64,000 bases of DNA, taken from contig JARFTZ010000046.1 of NCBI GenBank assembly GCA_029289235.1, forward strand, positions 372,001-436,000. Direction: 5' to 3'. The translations under genes and the position numbers were made by a program. This DNA comes from Gammaproteobacteria bacterium. Lineage in GTDB: Bacteria; Pseudomonadota; Gammaproteobacteria; Burkholderiales; Rhodocyclaceae. Positions 45,581-55,048 of this stretch are shown here, one piece after another; the first letter of the stretch is position 1; each line of letters starts with the position of its first letter. The notes below the pieces were generated by a model. That model did no database searches. It was not told the origin of the DNA and worked only from the letters and a program-made list of their open reading frames with translations.

Positions 45581-46030
45581 TTATTTATCGAAAACAACGC
45601 CCTTCTTGAGGATGAAGCAGCCGTACGGGCGGTTTTCGCTGTTCTGCACCACGGCAAAGCACTTGCGCGCACGGACATAGAAATGCAGCCGTTCGATCAC
45701 CGCGTGGCCGACGTCCCGCCCTTCGGCCTGGCGGCACACGTCCAGCACATCGGAATGTACTTCCAGCACGGCGCCCGGATTGTCGCTCGGGTCCATCCAC
45801 GACAGCGGCGCGTCGACAAAACTGTCCAGCGGCATCAGTTCGAGGATGCCTGCAATCGTTTCCGGCGCGTTCAACCCGCCGAGGGTAATCAACTTGCCGG
45901 TCGTCGTTTCGGCCGCGACCGAATGCGAGGGGAAGTTGCGATCGACGACCACCAGTTCATCACCATGCCCCATGGCCGCCAGCACCCAGAGCAGTTCAGC
46001 GTCCATGAACGCAGGAATCCCTTTCAACAT
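45581..46030 (-). CDS. fucU: FucU/RbsD-family mutarotase
   Basis: A protein of 149 aa. The family start LKGIPAFMDAELLWVLAAMG and GHGDELVVVDRNFPS are intact. FucU proteins interconvert alpha and beta anomers of fucose or related sugars. No fucose catabolic genes are nearby; the upstream neighbour, 27 nt away on the same strand, is the SrkA-type kinase. Confidence 0.88.
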   Translation of the reverse strand: MLKGIPAFMDAELLWVLAAMGHGDELVVVDRNFPSHSVAAETTTGKLITLGGLNAPETIAGILELMPLDSFVDAPLSWMDPSDNPGAVLEVHSDVLDVCRQAEGRDVGHAVIERLHFYVRARKCFAVVQNSENRPYGCFILKKGVVFDK

Positions 46031-46057
46031 GCTTTTCTCCCTTGTCGTGAATGACCT

Positions 46058-47065
46058 TCATGCCGCCCACAGCGGCGGCTCCTGCATCAACGCAATCTGT
46101 TCGCGCAATTCCAGAATCCGCTCCTCCCAGTAGCGCGTCGTGTTGAACCACGGGAATGCCGAGGGAAAGGCCGGGTCGTCCCAGCGCCGCGCGAGCCAGC
46201 CAGCATAGTGGATCAGCCGCAGCGTGCGCAAGGCTTCGACAAGGTGCAGTTCGCGCGTGTCGAAATCGTGGAAATCCTCATAACCGGCGAGGACGTCCGC
46301 CAACTGCCTGGATTGCTCCTCGCGCGGGCCGGAGAGCAGCATCCAGAGATCCTGAGCCGCCGGCCCCATGCGCGAGTCATCGAAGTCAACGAACCACGGC
46401 CCGTGGCCTTTCCCTTCCTCAACCCACAACACGTTGCCGACATGGCAGTCGCCATGCAGGCGCAACCGCGCCACATCTCCAGCGCGGTCGTAGCAGCGGC
46501 GCACGCCGTCGAGCGCCTGAGCGACGACGCCGAAATAGACCGCCGCCAGATCGGGGGGAAGAAACCGCCCGTGATGCAGGTAGTCGCGCGGTTCCTCGCC
46601 GAAGCTGTGCAGGTTGATCTCGCCGCGCTCGCTGAACGCGCGGGTTTCGCCGATGGCGTGAATGCGCCCGATGAAGCGCCCCATCCACTCCCGCGTCTCA
46701 CTACGATCGAACTCCGGCGCCCGCCCGCCTTGCCGGGGAAAGACTGCGAAGCGCAGGTCACCGTGATGATGCAGCGTCCACCCGTCGATCGACAACGGCG
46801 CGACGACCGGCAGTTCTGCGGCTGCGAGCTCCGTCGAAAAGGCGTGCTCTTCCAGAATCGCCGCGTCCGACCAGCGCCCGGCGCGATAGAACTTCACCAC
46901 CCGCGGCGCGCCTTCTTCCATGTATACCTGATAGACGCGGTTTTCGTAGCTGTTCAAGGCGAGCAGGCGCCCATCCGGCCGCAAGCCGATGCCCTCGACA
47001 GCGTCGAGCAGGGAATCCGGAGTCAGCGTGGAAAAGGGTGTCGCCGCGAGCGCATCGGCAGGCAT
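46058..47065 (-). CDS. srkA: Stress-response kinase SrkA (YihE/RdoA)-like protein
   Basis: A choline-kinase-fold protein of 335 aa. The catalytic loop LHGDCHVGNVLW and the metal-binding FVDFDDSRMGPAAQDLW are present. SrkA phosphorylates Ser/Thr and counters toxin- or stress-induced death in E. coli. The ATG at 47065 is chosen because GGAGATG lies directly upstream; ATG 47071 is the alternative. Confidence 0.9.
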   Translation of the reverse strand: MPADALAATPFSTLTPDSLLDAVEGIGLRPDGRLLALNSYENRVYQVYMEEGAPRVVKFYRAGRWSDAAILEEHAFSTELAAAELPVVAPLSIDGWTLHHHGDLRFAVFPRQGGRAPEFDRSETREWMGRFIGRIHAIGETRAFSERGEINLHSFGEEPRDYLHHGRFLPPDLAAVYFGVVAQALDGVRRCYDRAGDVARLRLHGDCHVGNVLWVEEGKGHGPWFVDFDDSRMGPAAQDLWMLLSGPREEQSRQLADVLAGYEDFHDFDTRELHLVEALRTLRLIHYAGWLARRWDDPAFPSAFPWFNTTRYWEERILELREQIALMQEPPLWAA

Positions 47066-47173
47066 GAGCATCTCCGCAAATTTACTTGACCTCGCAGGAT
47101 ACACCGCCGCCGCTGGTTCCCCGGCGTTCTGCGCGCTAAGATTCGCAGCTTGCAACAGCGAGACCGTCCCACG

Positions 47174-47929
47174 ATGAGCAGCAATTCAATCGAAGTCCTG
47201 GAACAGGCAGGCGTCCGTTACCTCTATTTCAGCGCCGAGTGGATCCAGGGCGCGATGCGCATCCAACGCCCGAACGCCCTCGAACTGGCCTATACCCGCG
47301 AGATGATGGCCGGCCTCTTGTTGCGCGACGCGCCCTGGCCGCGCGACGTGCTGCTGGTCGGCCTGGGCGCCGGATCGCTCGCCAAGTTCATCTACCACAA
47401 GCTGCCGCACGCCCGCATCACTGTGGTGGAAATCGACCCGCAGGTCGAAGTCGTCGCCCGTCTGCATTTCAAGCTCCCCGACGATCCGCTGCGGCTGCGC
47501 GTGGTCATCGGCGACGGCGCCCGCTTTCTCCTGCAGGACGGCGGGCAGTACGACTACATTCTGGTGGACGGCTTCGACAAGAACGGCAAGGCCGGCGTGC
47601 TGGACACCGAACCGTTCTATCAGGCCTGCCGGGCACGGCTGAGCGACCGGGGTTTGTTCTGCGTCAATCTCCTCGGTCGCAGCCGCGGCTTTGCCTCGAG
47701 CAAGAACCGCATTGCCTGCGCCTTCGACGATCAGGCCTTCGTCTTTCCTTCCTGCGACAGCGGCAACGCCATCGCCTTCGCCCGCGGCGGCGAGCCAGTG
47801 GACACCACGATCGACGAGTTGATGGCGCGCGCCGACGCGCTACGCAAGGAAACCGGCCTGAACCTCACGCCGACGGTACACCGCCTGCGCGACGAGGGCT
47901 GCCTGCTGAGAAACCGGCTCGTTTTCTAG
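47174..47929 (+). CDS. Spermidine-synthase-like protein
   Basis: A protein of 251 aa with a Rossmann methyltransferase-type fold: LLVGLGAGSLAKFIY, VVEIDPQVEVVARLHF, GDGARFLLQD and YDYILVDGFD. It lacks the N-terminal beta-hairpin domain and the full substrate loop of SpeE, so aminopropyl transfer is uncertain. It is divergent from srkA, and its stop codon overlaps that of cbiX on the other strand. Confidence 0.8.
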   Translation: MSSNSIEVLEQAGVRYLYFSAEWIQGAMRIQRPNALELAYTREMMAGLLLRDAPWPRDVLLVGLGAGSLAKFIYHKLPHARITVVEIDPQVEVVARLHFKLPDDPLRLRVVIGDGARFLLQDGGQYDYILVDGFDKNGKAGVLDTEPFYQACRARLSDRGLFCVNLLGRSRGFASSKNRIACAFDDQAFVFPSCDSGNAIAFARGGEPVDTTIDELMARADALRKETGLNLTPTVHRLRDEGCLLRNRLVF

Positions 47930-48309
47930 CAACTTCCCTGCCGCGCCATGTTCAGCACGTGGGCGGCCATCGCCTGGACCACCGCGTCGGACTCGCCGAC
48001 CGGCGCCGATAGTTCGAAGGTCACATCCGGATGCGCCTCATGCAGCGCCGCCAGTTCCTCCGGGATGTCGCGCATCAAATGACCGCCGCGGGCGATGAAC
48101 AACGGCACGACAAGAATCCGCTTGTAGCCTTCCGCCATCAGCTTCTCGGCGCACTCGCCAAGATTCGGCGGCATGAGTTCCATGAACGCCAGTTCGACGC
48201 GCAAATCGGGCGCCTGCGCCACAACGGCATCGCTCACACGGCGCAGCGGCAACGCCCACGAGGGTTCGCGCGCGCCGTGCGCGATCAGGATGAATGCGGT
48301 ATCAGCCAT
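47926..48309 (-). CDS. cbiX: CbiX-type sirohydrochlorin chelatase (short form)
   Basis: A protein of 127 aa, the length of single-domain CbiXS. Catalytic His occur in FILIAHGAREP (H10) and in LFIARGGHLMRDIPEEL. It inserts Co, Fe or Ni into sirohydrochlorin for cobalamin, siroheme or F430-like pathways; the metal is not decidable. AAGGAA precedes the ATG at 48309. Confidence 0.88.
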   Translation of the reverse strand: MADTAFILIAHGAREPSWALPLRRVSDAVVAQAPDLRVELAFMELMPPNLGECAEKLMAEGYKRILVVPLFIARGGHLMRDIPEELAALHEAHPDVTFELSAPVGESDAVVQAMAAHVLNMARQGSC

Positions 48310-48425
48310 CTTGGATTCCTTGAAAAGACAAAAAGACAGGAAAGCGGCGGGATCACTCCGCCGCGCCGCCCGGACGGCACAAGCCACCGGGCTCCGAAAA
48401 AGCAACGATTCTAGCGCAATCGGGA

Positions 48426-48455
48426 TTGCCTATTGGTCTGGCCAGCCTTTAGAAT
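48426..48455 (+). promoter_or_regulatory. Sigma-70 promoter of the HPPD-like/TIM-barrel pair
   Basis: TTGCCT (48426-48431), an 18-nt spacer and TAGAAT (48450-48455). The resulting leader of about 145 nt has no obvious terminator. Confidence 0.5.
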
Positions 48456-48607
48456 TCATCCAGTTTCCGCGAATCGTTTTCAGGACGTGGAGCCGCCGTA
48501 AAGAGGCTCCCGACTATCGCCCACGACATTTGCCCGAGCGGAAAGCCGGCCGGACAACGCCCGGAACAATCCCGCAGCCGAAGCGGCGCAAAGAACCAGG
48601 AGCAAGA

Positions 48608-49492
48608 ATGGACAACGCAACAGAACGCGAGTCGGTCCCGGAACAACAGAACCCGATCGGGATGGACGGCATCGAGTACATCGAGTTCGCCACCTCCAAG
48701 CCGCAAGCCCTCGGCGGCGTGCTCGAACGTCTTGGTTTCCGGCTGGTGGCCCGGCACCGCTCGCGCGAAATCGAGCTCTACCGCCAAGGATCGATGAATC
48801 TCGTGGTCAACTCGCACCCGGCCGACATCCCGCGCACTGTCAACCCGGTCGAACGACCGGTCATCAGCGCGATGGCCATCCGCGTGCGCGACGCTGCTGC
48901 CGCCTTCCGCCGCGCGCTCGATCTCGGCGGCTGGGAGATCCCGGTCCACGCCCGCGCCATCGAACTGAACATTCCGGCCATCCACGGCGTGGGCGAAAGC
49001 CTGATCTACTTCGTCGATCGCTACGACGAATTCTCCATCTTCGACATCGACTTCCGCGCCATTCCCGGCGTCGATCCGCATCCGCCAGCGATCCACGACA
49101 TGCACTACTTCGGTCTGGTGCAGTACGTGGGAATGGACCGGACGCTCGACTGGGCGGAGTTCTACGGGCAAATTCTCGGCTTCCGGCCACTCCCCGACAC
49201 CGTGCGCTTCGGCATCATGCCCAAAGGTCTGTTGCTGCAAAGTCCCTGCGGAAAATTCTGCCTGCAGTTGATCGAGCCCGACGGTGCCGCCCAGTTCGCA
49301 CCGATGGAAGAGCATTTCCAGCGCATCGGCCTCGGCACGCCGGATGTGATCAGCACGGCGCGCGAACTGGAGAAGCGAGGCATCGAGTTCCTTTCGACGG
49401 ACAAGGTCCACACCTCCGAACGCGGTGCCCTGACGGCCTCCATGCTCGGCGGCGTGATGTTCGAGCTGGTCCATACAAACGACGGGAAGTGA
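48608..49492 (+). CDS. HPPD-like protein with incomplete iron site
   Basis: A protein of 294 aa, about 60 shorter than 4-hydroxyphenylpyruvate dioxygenase. It is clearly homologous over both vicinal-oxygen-chelate domains (NPIGMDGIEYIEFATS, FDIDFRAIPGV, DWAEFYGQILGF). In my alignment the Fe(II) set His-His-Glu maps to H166, R239 and E286; the second His (in FQRIGLGTPD) has become Arg. Normal dioxygenase activity is therefore doubtful. CCAGGAGC precedes the ATG. The next gene starts 4 nt later and encodes a QuiC-like TIM barrel, so the pair corresponds to the two halves of fused QuiC1, in swapped order. Confidence 0.82.
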   Translation: MDNATERESVPEQQNPIGMDGIEYIEFATSKPQALGGVLERLGFRLVARHRSREIELYRQGSMNLVVNSHPADIPRTVNPVERPVISAMAIRVRDAAAAFRRALDLGGWEIPVHARAIELNIPAIHGVGESLIYFVDRYDEFSIFDIDFRAIPGVDPHPPAIHDMHYFGLVQYVGMDRTLDWAEFYGQILGFRPLPDTVRFGIMPKGLLLQSPCGKFCLQLIEPDGAAQFAPMEEHFQRIGLGTPDVISTARELEKRGIEFLSTDKVHTSERGALTASMLGGVMFELVHTNDGK

Positions 49493-49496
49493 CGCC

Positions 49497-50402
49497 GTGC
49501 CGATGAATTTCAACGATTTCGGGATCGACAGCGCCTCCATGGCCGGATCGCTGGAAACCCGCCTGGCCGCCGCGTGCCAGGCCGGCTTTACCCACGCCAT
49601 GATTTCGGCGACAGATATCGTCGGCCATCCGGTCAGTACCGAAGCCGCCGTCCAGACGATCCGCAACAGCGGTCTGCGGGTCACCGGCCTGGAAGCGCTG
49701 CGCGATTTCGAAGGCCTCGATGGCAAGCTGCACGACTACAAGGTCGATGTCGCGAGATCGATGCTGCAGTTGTGCAGCCGCATCGGCAGCCGCGTGCTGC
49801 TTACCGAGGCCTCGTCATCGATCCACGCCGACATCGCCCCGGACAAGATCGCCCGCGACCTGCGCAAACTCGCGGTTCTGGCGCTGCCGATGGGCATCCG
49901 CATCGCGTTCAAGGGCCTGTCCTGGAGCCGCACCGTCCGCGACTTTTCTGCCGCCGCCGAAATCATCTCGCTGGCCAACTGCCCGAACCTCGGCCTGGCG
50001 ATGGATGCGTTCGACGTCATTGCCGCCGGCGTGCCGCTCGACGACCTCGACCTGATATTCCCGGACCAGATATTCCTGGTGCAACTCTCCGACTTCATGC
50101 TCCAGGAAATCCGCTCGACCGAAGAACAGGCGTCAACTGCGGCGCACTTCCGCGTCTTCCCCGGCGAAGGCGCGCACAGTGAGTCGATCGCCAGATTCAT
50201 CGTCAAGCTCGAAGAAATGGGCTACATCGGCGATTACAGCTTCGACGTCTATAACACCGACTACCTGCAGATGCCCGCAGAGACGATCGCCGACCGCGCC
50301 CGCCGCTCGGCCGAATGGCTCGGCGAGACCGTCCTGCGGCGGACGCTGCCGGTGCCGAACATGGAGCGCCTGCGCGCCGCCAAACGCCAAGCGCCGGGCT
50401 GA
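49497..50402 (+). CDS. QuiC/AsbF-like TIM-barrel protein with altered metal site
   Basis: A protein of 301 aa from GTG 49497, or 299 from ATG 49503. It shows the layout of the 3-dehydroshikimate-dehydratase domain: LRDFEG, GIRIAFKGLSW, GLAMDAFDVI, FLVQLSDF and FRVFPGEGAH. The family's Glu-Asp-Gln-Glu metal set appears here as K137, D168, Q194 and D248 (numbered from ATG), so the first ligand is lost and the last is changed conservatively. Cotranscribed with the HPPD-like gene. A strong hairpin overlaps the stop codon. Function unknown; a non-catalytic or altered role is possible. Confidence 0.8.
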   Translation: MPMNFNDFGIDSASMAGSLETRLAAACQAGFTHAMISATDIVGHPVSTEAAVQTIRNSGLRVTGLEALRDFEGLDGKLHDYKVDVARSMLQLCSRIGSRVLLTEASSSIHADIAPDKIARDLRKLAVLALPMGIRIAFKGLSWSRTVRDFSAAAEIISLANCPNLGLAMDAFDVIAAGVPLDDLDLIFPDQIFLVQLSDFMLQEIRSTEEQASTAAHFRVFPGEGAHSESIARFIVKLEEMGYIGDYSFDVYNTDYLQMPAETIADRARRSAEWLGETVLRRTLPVPNMERLRAAKRQAPG

Positions 50403-50421
50403 GGCACGCCTCCGCCCGGCG
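50392..50421. terminator. GC-rich hairpin overlapping the stop codon
   Basis: CGCCGGGC/GCCCGGCG with an inner pair GAGGC/GCCTC gives a very stable stem that includes the TGA at 50400-50402. There is no U tract after it, so it may act as a partial or Rho-type stop or an mRNA 3' end. A TATAAT at 50431-50436 just beyond is a possible -10 box for mfd. Confidence 0.45.
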
Positions 50422-50468
50422 GGGCGGAACTATAATAGGCGGCTTTTCCGTTCCCTCCGATCGTCGCC

Positions 50469-53400
50469 GTGCCCCACGCCAAGCCGCAGCCAGCCGCTGC
50501 AACCCACCTGCCCGCCCTAGCCTTGCCGGCCGCGAAAGCCGGCGAACGCACCCTGCTCCCGTCGTACGCCGGCTCGTCGGACGCCCTCGTTCTGGCGCAA
50601 CTGGCGAACGAGCGCAAGGGCCTGCTCGCCGTCCTCACCGCCAGCGCCGGCGACGCGCAGCGCCTGCTCGACGAGCTGCCGTGGTTCGCGCCCGGTCTGA
50701 AAGTGCGCCTGCTGCCCGACTGGGAAACGCTGCCCTACGACAGCTTCTCGCCGCACCACGACCTCGTTTCCGAACGGCTGGCCACGCTCTACGCCGTCAC
50801 GCGCGGCGAGTGCGACGTGCTGCTCGTGCCGGCGTCGACGGCGGCTTACCGCTTCGCCCCGCCGGCTTACCTCGCCGCCTACACCTTCTTCCTGCAACAG
50901 GGCGAGACACTGGACGCCGACGCTTTCCGCGCCCAGATGACGCTGGCCGGCTACACCCACGTTTCCAACGTCGTCTCGCCCGGCGAATACTCGATTCGCG
51001 GCGGCCTCGTGGACCTCTATCCAATGGGCTCGGCACTGCCGTACCGCCTCGACCTGTTCGATGACGAAATCGAGAGCATCAAGACCTTCGACGTCGACAC
51101 CCAGCGCACCCTCTACCCGGTACCGGAAATCCGCCTGCTGCCGGCGCGCGAGTTCCCGCTCGACGATAAGGGCCGCACCCGCTTCCGCCAGCGTTTCCGC
51201 GAAACATTCGAAGGCGATCCTGCCAAGTCGGGCATCTACAAGGACATCTCCAGCGGCATCCCGTCGGCCGGCATCGAGTACTGGCTACCCCTCTTCTTCG
51301 ACGAAACCGCGACGCTGTTCGACTACCTGCCGCAGGACGCAACACTCTGCCTGCACGGCAGCGTACCTGAAGCCTTGCGCGATTTCTGGCGCGACGCGCA
51401 ATCGCGTTTCGAGATGCTCTCCGGCGAAAAAAGCCGGCCGCTGCTGCCACCCGCCGACCTGTTCCTCAACGAGGAAGCCTTCTTCACCGCCGCCAAGCCC
51501 TACACCCGGCTGGTGCTCGCCAAGGGCAGCGACGGCCCGACGACCGCCGTGCCGGCGGTGGCCGTCGATCGCCGCGCCGACGACCCGCTCGCAAAACTCA
51601 AGTCGTTCATCGACACTTTCTCAGGACGAACCCTGCTGCTCGCCGAATCGGCCGGCAGGCGCGAAACGCTCGCCGAACTGTTCGCCGAATATGGCCTGCG
51701 GCCGGAGGCCAGCGCCGACCTTTCCGGCTTCCTCGCCGGCGACGCCAAGGTGGCGCTCGGCGTCGCTCCGCTGCACGAAGGATTTGTGCTTGACCAGCTC
51801 GCCTTCATCACCGAAACCGAGCTCTACGCCGGCAGCCCGACCCGCCGCACGCGCCACGCCGCGCAGAAGAAAGCCTCGCTCGACAACTGGCTGCGCGACC
51901 TGACCGAACTCAAGGTCGGCGATCCGGTCGTCCATGAGCAGCACGGCATCGCCCGCTACCAGGGACTGATCCACATGGATCTCGGCGAAGGCGACATGGA
52001 GTTCCTCGAACTGCATTACGCCAACGAAGCCAAGCTCTACGTGCCGGTCTCGCAACTGCATGTCATCTCGCGCTATTCCGGCGCCGACCCGGACGCCGCA
52101 CCGCTGCATTCGCTTGGCTCGCAGCAATGGGAGAAGGCGAAGCGCAAGGCGGCGCTGCAGGCGCGCGACACCGCCGCCGAACTACTCGCGCTCTACGCCC
52201 GCCGCGCCGCGCGTCAGGGCCACGCCTTCGAATTCACCGTCCATGACTACGAGGCTTTCGCCGACGGCTTCGGCTTCGAGGAAACCGTCGACCAGGCCGC
52301 CGCCATCGAAGCGGTGATCGACGACATGAAGTCCGGCAAGCCGATGGATCGCCTCGTCTGCGGCGACGTCGGCTTCGGCAAGACCGAAGTCGCCCTGCGC
52401 GCCGCGTTCTGCGCGGTGGCCGGCGGCAAGCAGGTCGCGGTGCTCTGCCCGACCACCCTGCTCTGCGAACAGCACTTCCAGACATTCAGCGACCGTTTTG
52501 CCGAATGGCCCGTCAAGATCGCCGAACTGTCGCGCTTCAAGACCGCCAAGGAAACGACGCAAGCCTTGAAGGAACTGGCCGAAGGCAAGATCGACATCGT
52601 CATCGGCACACACAAGCTGCTGCAGAAGGACGTGACCTTTACCCGCCTTGGCCTCGTCATCATCGACGAGGAACACCGCTTCGGCGTCCGTCAGAAGGAG
52701 GCGCTGAAGGCTCTGCGCGCCGAGGTCGACGTGCTGACGCTGACCGCGACGCCGATCCCGCGCACACTCGGCATGTCGCTAGAAGGCCTGCGCGACTTCT
52801 CGGTGATCGCCACCGCGCCGCAGAAGCGGCTGGCGATCAAGACCTTCGTCTCGCGCTTCTCCGACGGCATCATCCGCGAAGCGCTGCTGCGCGAGTTCAA
52901 GCGCGGCGGCCAGGTGTATTTCTTGCACAACGAGGTCGATACCATCGAGAACATGCGCGAGAAGCTGACCAAGCTGCTGCCGGAAGCGCGCATCGTCGTC
53001 GGCCACGGCCAGATGAACGAGCGCGAGCTGGAGCGCGTGATGCGCGACTTCACCCAGCAGCGCGCCAACCTGCTGCTGTGCACGACGATCATCGAGACCG
53101 GCATCGACAACCCGCACGCCAACACCATCGTCATCAACCGCGCCGACAAGTTCGGTCTCGCCCAGCTGCATCAGTTGCGCGGCCGTGTCGGGCGCTCGCA
53201 CCACCAGGCCTACGCTTATCTGCTCACGCACGGCGAAGCGGATGGAACATCGGGGCTGACCAAGCAGGCGAAACAACGCCTCGAAGCGATCCAGATGATG
53301 GACGAACTCGGCGCCGGCTTCTATCTCGCCATGCACGACCTCGAAATCCGCGGCGCCGGCGAAGTGCTCGGCGAAAACCAGTCCGGCTCGATGCAGGAAA

Positions 53401-53924
53401 TCGGCTTCAACCTGTACACCGAAATGCTCAACCGCGCCGTCAGCGCACTGCGCCAGGGCAAGGAACCGGATCTGCTGGAACCGCTCGGCATCGCCACCGA
53501 GATCAACCTGCATACACCAGCGCTGCTGCCGGACGACTACGCGCCGGACGTGCACGAACGGCTGACGCTGTACAAGCGCTTTGCCAACTGCGATTCGCTC
53601 GACGACGTGAGCGCGATGCAGGAGGAACTCGTCGACCGCTTCGGCGAACTGCCGCCGCAGGCCCAGTCGCTGCTGGAAAGCCACCGCTTGCGCCTGCTGT
53701 GCAAGCCGCTCGGGATCGTCAAGCTCGATGCGACTGCAAGCGGCGTGACAGTGCAGTTCGAAAAGGCGCCGCCGATCGAACCCATTGTCATCATCACCCT
53801 GATCCAGAAGAACCGGAACTACAAGCTGGCCGGACAGGATAAACTCTCGCTCACCCGTAACTGCCCGACGCTGGCGGACCGTGTCGCCGCCGTCAAGGAA
53901 CTGCTGAGGCAACTGAAGCCATGA
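50469..53924 (+). CDS. mfd: Transcription-repair coupling factor Mfd
   Basis: A protein of 1151 aa, full length. It removes RNA polymerase stalled at DNA damage and recruits UvrA. In order: a UvrB-like N-terminal module, the RNA-polymerase-interaction domain (about 470-540), and RecG-like translocase domains with Walker A CGDVGFGKTEVA and DEEH box IIDEEHRFG, then the TRG motif and a C-terminal UvrA-masking domain. It starts with GTG; no closer ATG is in frame. It overlaps the aroG start by 4 nt. Confidence 0.97.
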   Translation: MPHAKPQPAAATHLPALALPAAKAGERTLLPSYAGSSDALVLAQLANERKGLLAVLTASAGDAQRLLDELPWFAPGLKVRLLPDWETLPYDSFSPHHDLVSERLATLYAVTRGECDVLLVPASTAAYRFAPPAYLAAYTFFLQQGETLDADAFRAQMTLAGYTHVSNVVSPGEYSIRGGLVDLYPMGSALPYRLDLFDDEIESIKTFDVDTQRTLYPVPEIRLLPAREFPLDDKGRTRFRQRFRETFEGDPAKSGIYKDISSGIPSAGIEYWLPLFFDETATLFDYLPQDATLCLHGSVPEALRDFWRDAQSRFEMLSGEKSRPLLPPADLFLNEEAFFTAAKPYTRLVLAKGSDGPTTAVPAVAVDRRADDPLAKLKSFIDTFSGRTLLLAESAGRRETLAELFAEYGLRPEASADLSGFLAGDAKVALGVAPLHEGFVLDQLAFITETELYAGSPTRRTRHAAQKKASLDNWLRDLTELKVGDPVVHEQHGIARYQGLIHMDLGEGDMEFLELHYANEAKLYVPVSQLHVISRYSGADPDAAPLHSLGSQQWEKAKRKAALQARDTAAELLALYARRAARQGHAFEFTVHDYEAFADGFGFEETVDQAAAIEAVIDDMKSGKPMDRLVCGDVGFGKTEVALRAAFCAVAGGKQVAVLCPTTLLCEQHFQTFSDRFAEWPVKIAELSRFKTAKETTQALKELAEGKIDIVIGTHKLLQKDVTFTRLGLVIIDEEHRFGVRQKEALKALRAEVDVLTLTATPIPRTLGMSLEGLRDFSVIATAPQKRLAIKTFVSRFSDGIIREALLREFKRGGQVYFLHNEVDTIENMREKLTKLLPEARIVVGHGQMNERELERVMRDFTQQRANLLLCTTIIETGIDNPHANTIVINRADKFGLAQLHQLRGRVGRSHHQAYAYLLTHGEADGTSGLTKQAKQRLEAIQMMDELGAGFYLAMHDLEIRGAGEVLGENQSGSMQEIGFNLYTEMLNRAVSALRQGKEPDLLEPLGIATEINLHTPALLPDDYAPDVHERLTLYKRFANCDSLDDVSAMQEELVDRFGELPPQAQSLLESHRLRLLCKPLGIVKLDATASGVTVQFEKAPPIEPIVIITLIQKNRNYKLAGQDKLSLTRNCPTLADRVAAVKELLRQLKP

Positions 53925-55018
53925 ACCACCCCGACAAGACCAACATCGCCACGCCGGACATCGAGAACGTCAACGTTACCGACTTTGACGCGATGCCCTC
54001 GCCCGAGGAGATCCACGCCCGCGTGCCGCTGTCGGACAAGGCCACGCAGACGGTCATGCAGGGCCGCGAGGCGCTGCGCAACATCCTCGACCGCAAGGAT
54101 CCGCGCCTGTTCGTCGTCGTCGGCCCCTGTTCGATCCACGACCCGGCTGCAGGTCTCGACTACGCCCGCCGGCTGAAGAAGCTTTCCGACGAGTTGAGCG
54201 ACACCCTGCTGCTGGTGATGCGCGTGTACTTCGAAAAGCCGCGCACCACCACGGGCTGGAAAGGGTTCATCAATGACCCGGACATGGACGACTCGTTCAA
54301 CATCAACAAGGGCATGGAACTGGCGCGCAAATTCCTGCGCGACGTCGCCGAAATCGGCCTGCCTGCGGGCACCGAGGCGCTCGACCCGATCTCGCCGCAA
54401 TACCTCGGCGACCTGATCGCCTGGACGGCCATTGGCGCGCGCACCACCGAATCGCAGACGCACCGCGAAATCGCCTCCGGCCTCTCCACCCCCGTCGGCT
54501 TCAAGAACGCGACCAACGGCGACGTCGGCATCGCGGTCAACGCCATCCTTTCCGCATCGCGTCCGCACAGCTTCCTGGGGATCAACGGCGAGGGCCACAC
54601 CTCGATCGTGCGCACCCGCGGCAACCCCTACGGACACATCGTCCTGCGCGGCGGCGACGGACGCCCCAACTACGACACGGTCAGCGTGCGCATCGCCGAG
54701 GAAGCCCTGCGCAAGGCCAAACTGCCCGCCAACATCGTCGTCGATTGCTCGCACGCCAACAGCTACAAGAACCCGGAACTGCAGCCGCTGGTGATGTCCG
54801 ACGTCATCAACCAGATCCGCTTCGGCAACACTTCGCTGGCCGGGGTGATGATCGAATCGAACCTCGTCGCCGGCAATCAGCCGATCCCGCAAAACCTGGC
54901 CCTGTTGCGCTACGGCTGCTCAGTGACCGACGCCTGTGTCGGCTGGGAGACGACCGAAACCATGCTGCGCGAAGCGGCCGCCCACCTGCGCGACGTACTG
55001 CCGAAGCGCAACAAATAA
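53921..55018 (+). CDS. aroG: 3-deoxy-7-phosphoheptulonate (DAHP) synthase, class I
   Basis: A protein of 365 aa of the AroF/G/H type. It condenses phosphoenolpyruvate with erythrose 4-phosphate, the first step of aromatic amino acid synthesis. Signature VVGPCSIHDP and KPRTTTGWKG are present; metal-binding residues lie in GTEALDPISPQYL and VDCSHANSYKN. Which of Phe, Tyr or Trp inhibits it cannot be told. The start overlaps mfd (ATGA), so it is translationally coupled. Confidence 0.95.
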   Translation: MNHPDKTNIATPDIENVNVTDFDAMPSPEEIHARVPLSDKATQTVMQGREALRNILDRKDPRLFVVVGPCSIHDPAAGLDYARRLKKLSDELSDTLLLVMRVYFEKPRTTTGWKGFINDPDMDDSFNINKGMELARKFLRDVAEIGLPAGTEALDPISPQYLGDLIAWTAIGARTTESQTHREIASGLSTPVGFKNATNGDVGIAVNAILSASRPHSFLGINGEGHTSIVRTRGNPYGHIVLRGGDGRPNYDTVSVRIAEEALRKAKLPANIVVDCSHANSYKNPELQPLVMSDVINQIRFGNTSLAGVMIESNLVAGNQPIPQNLALLRYGCSVTDACVGWETTETMLREAAAHLRDVLPKRNK

Positions 55019-55048
55019 TCAAACAGACCCCATCAAGGAGAAAAACCG

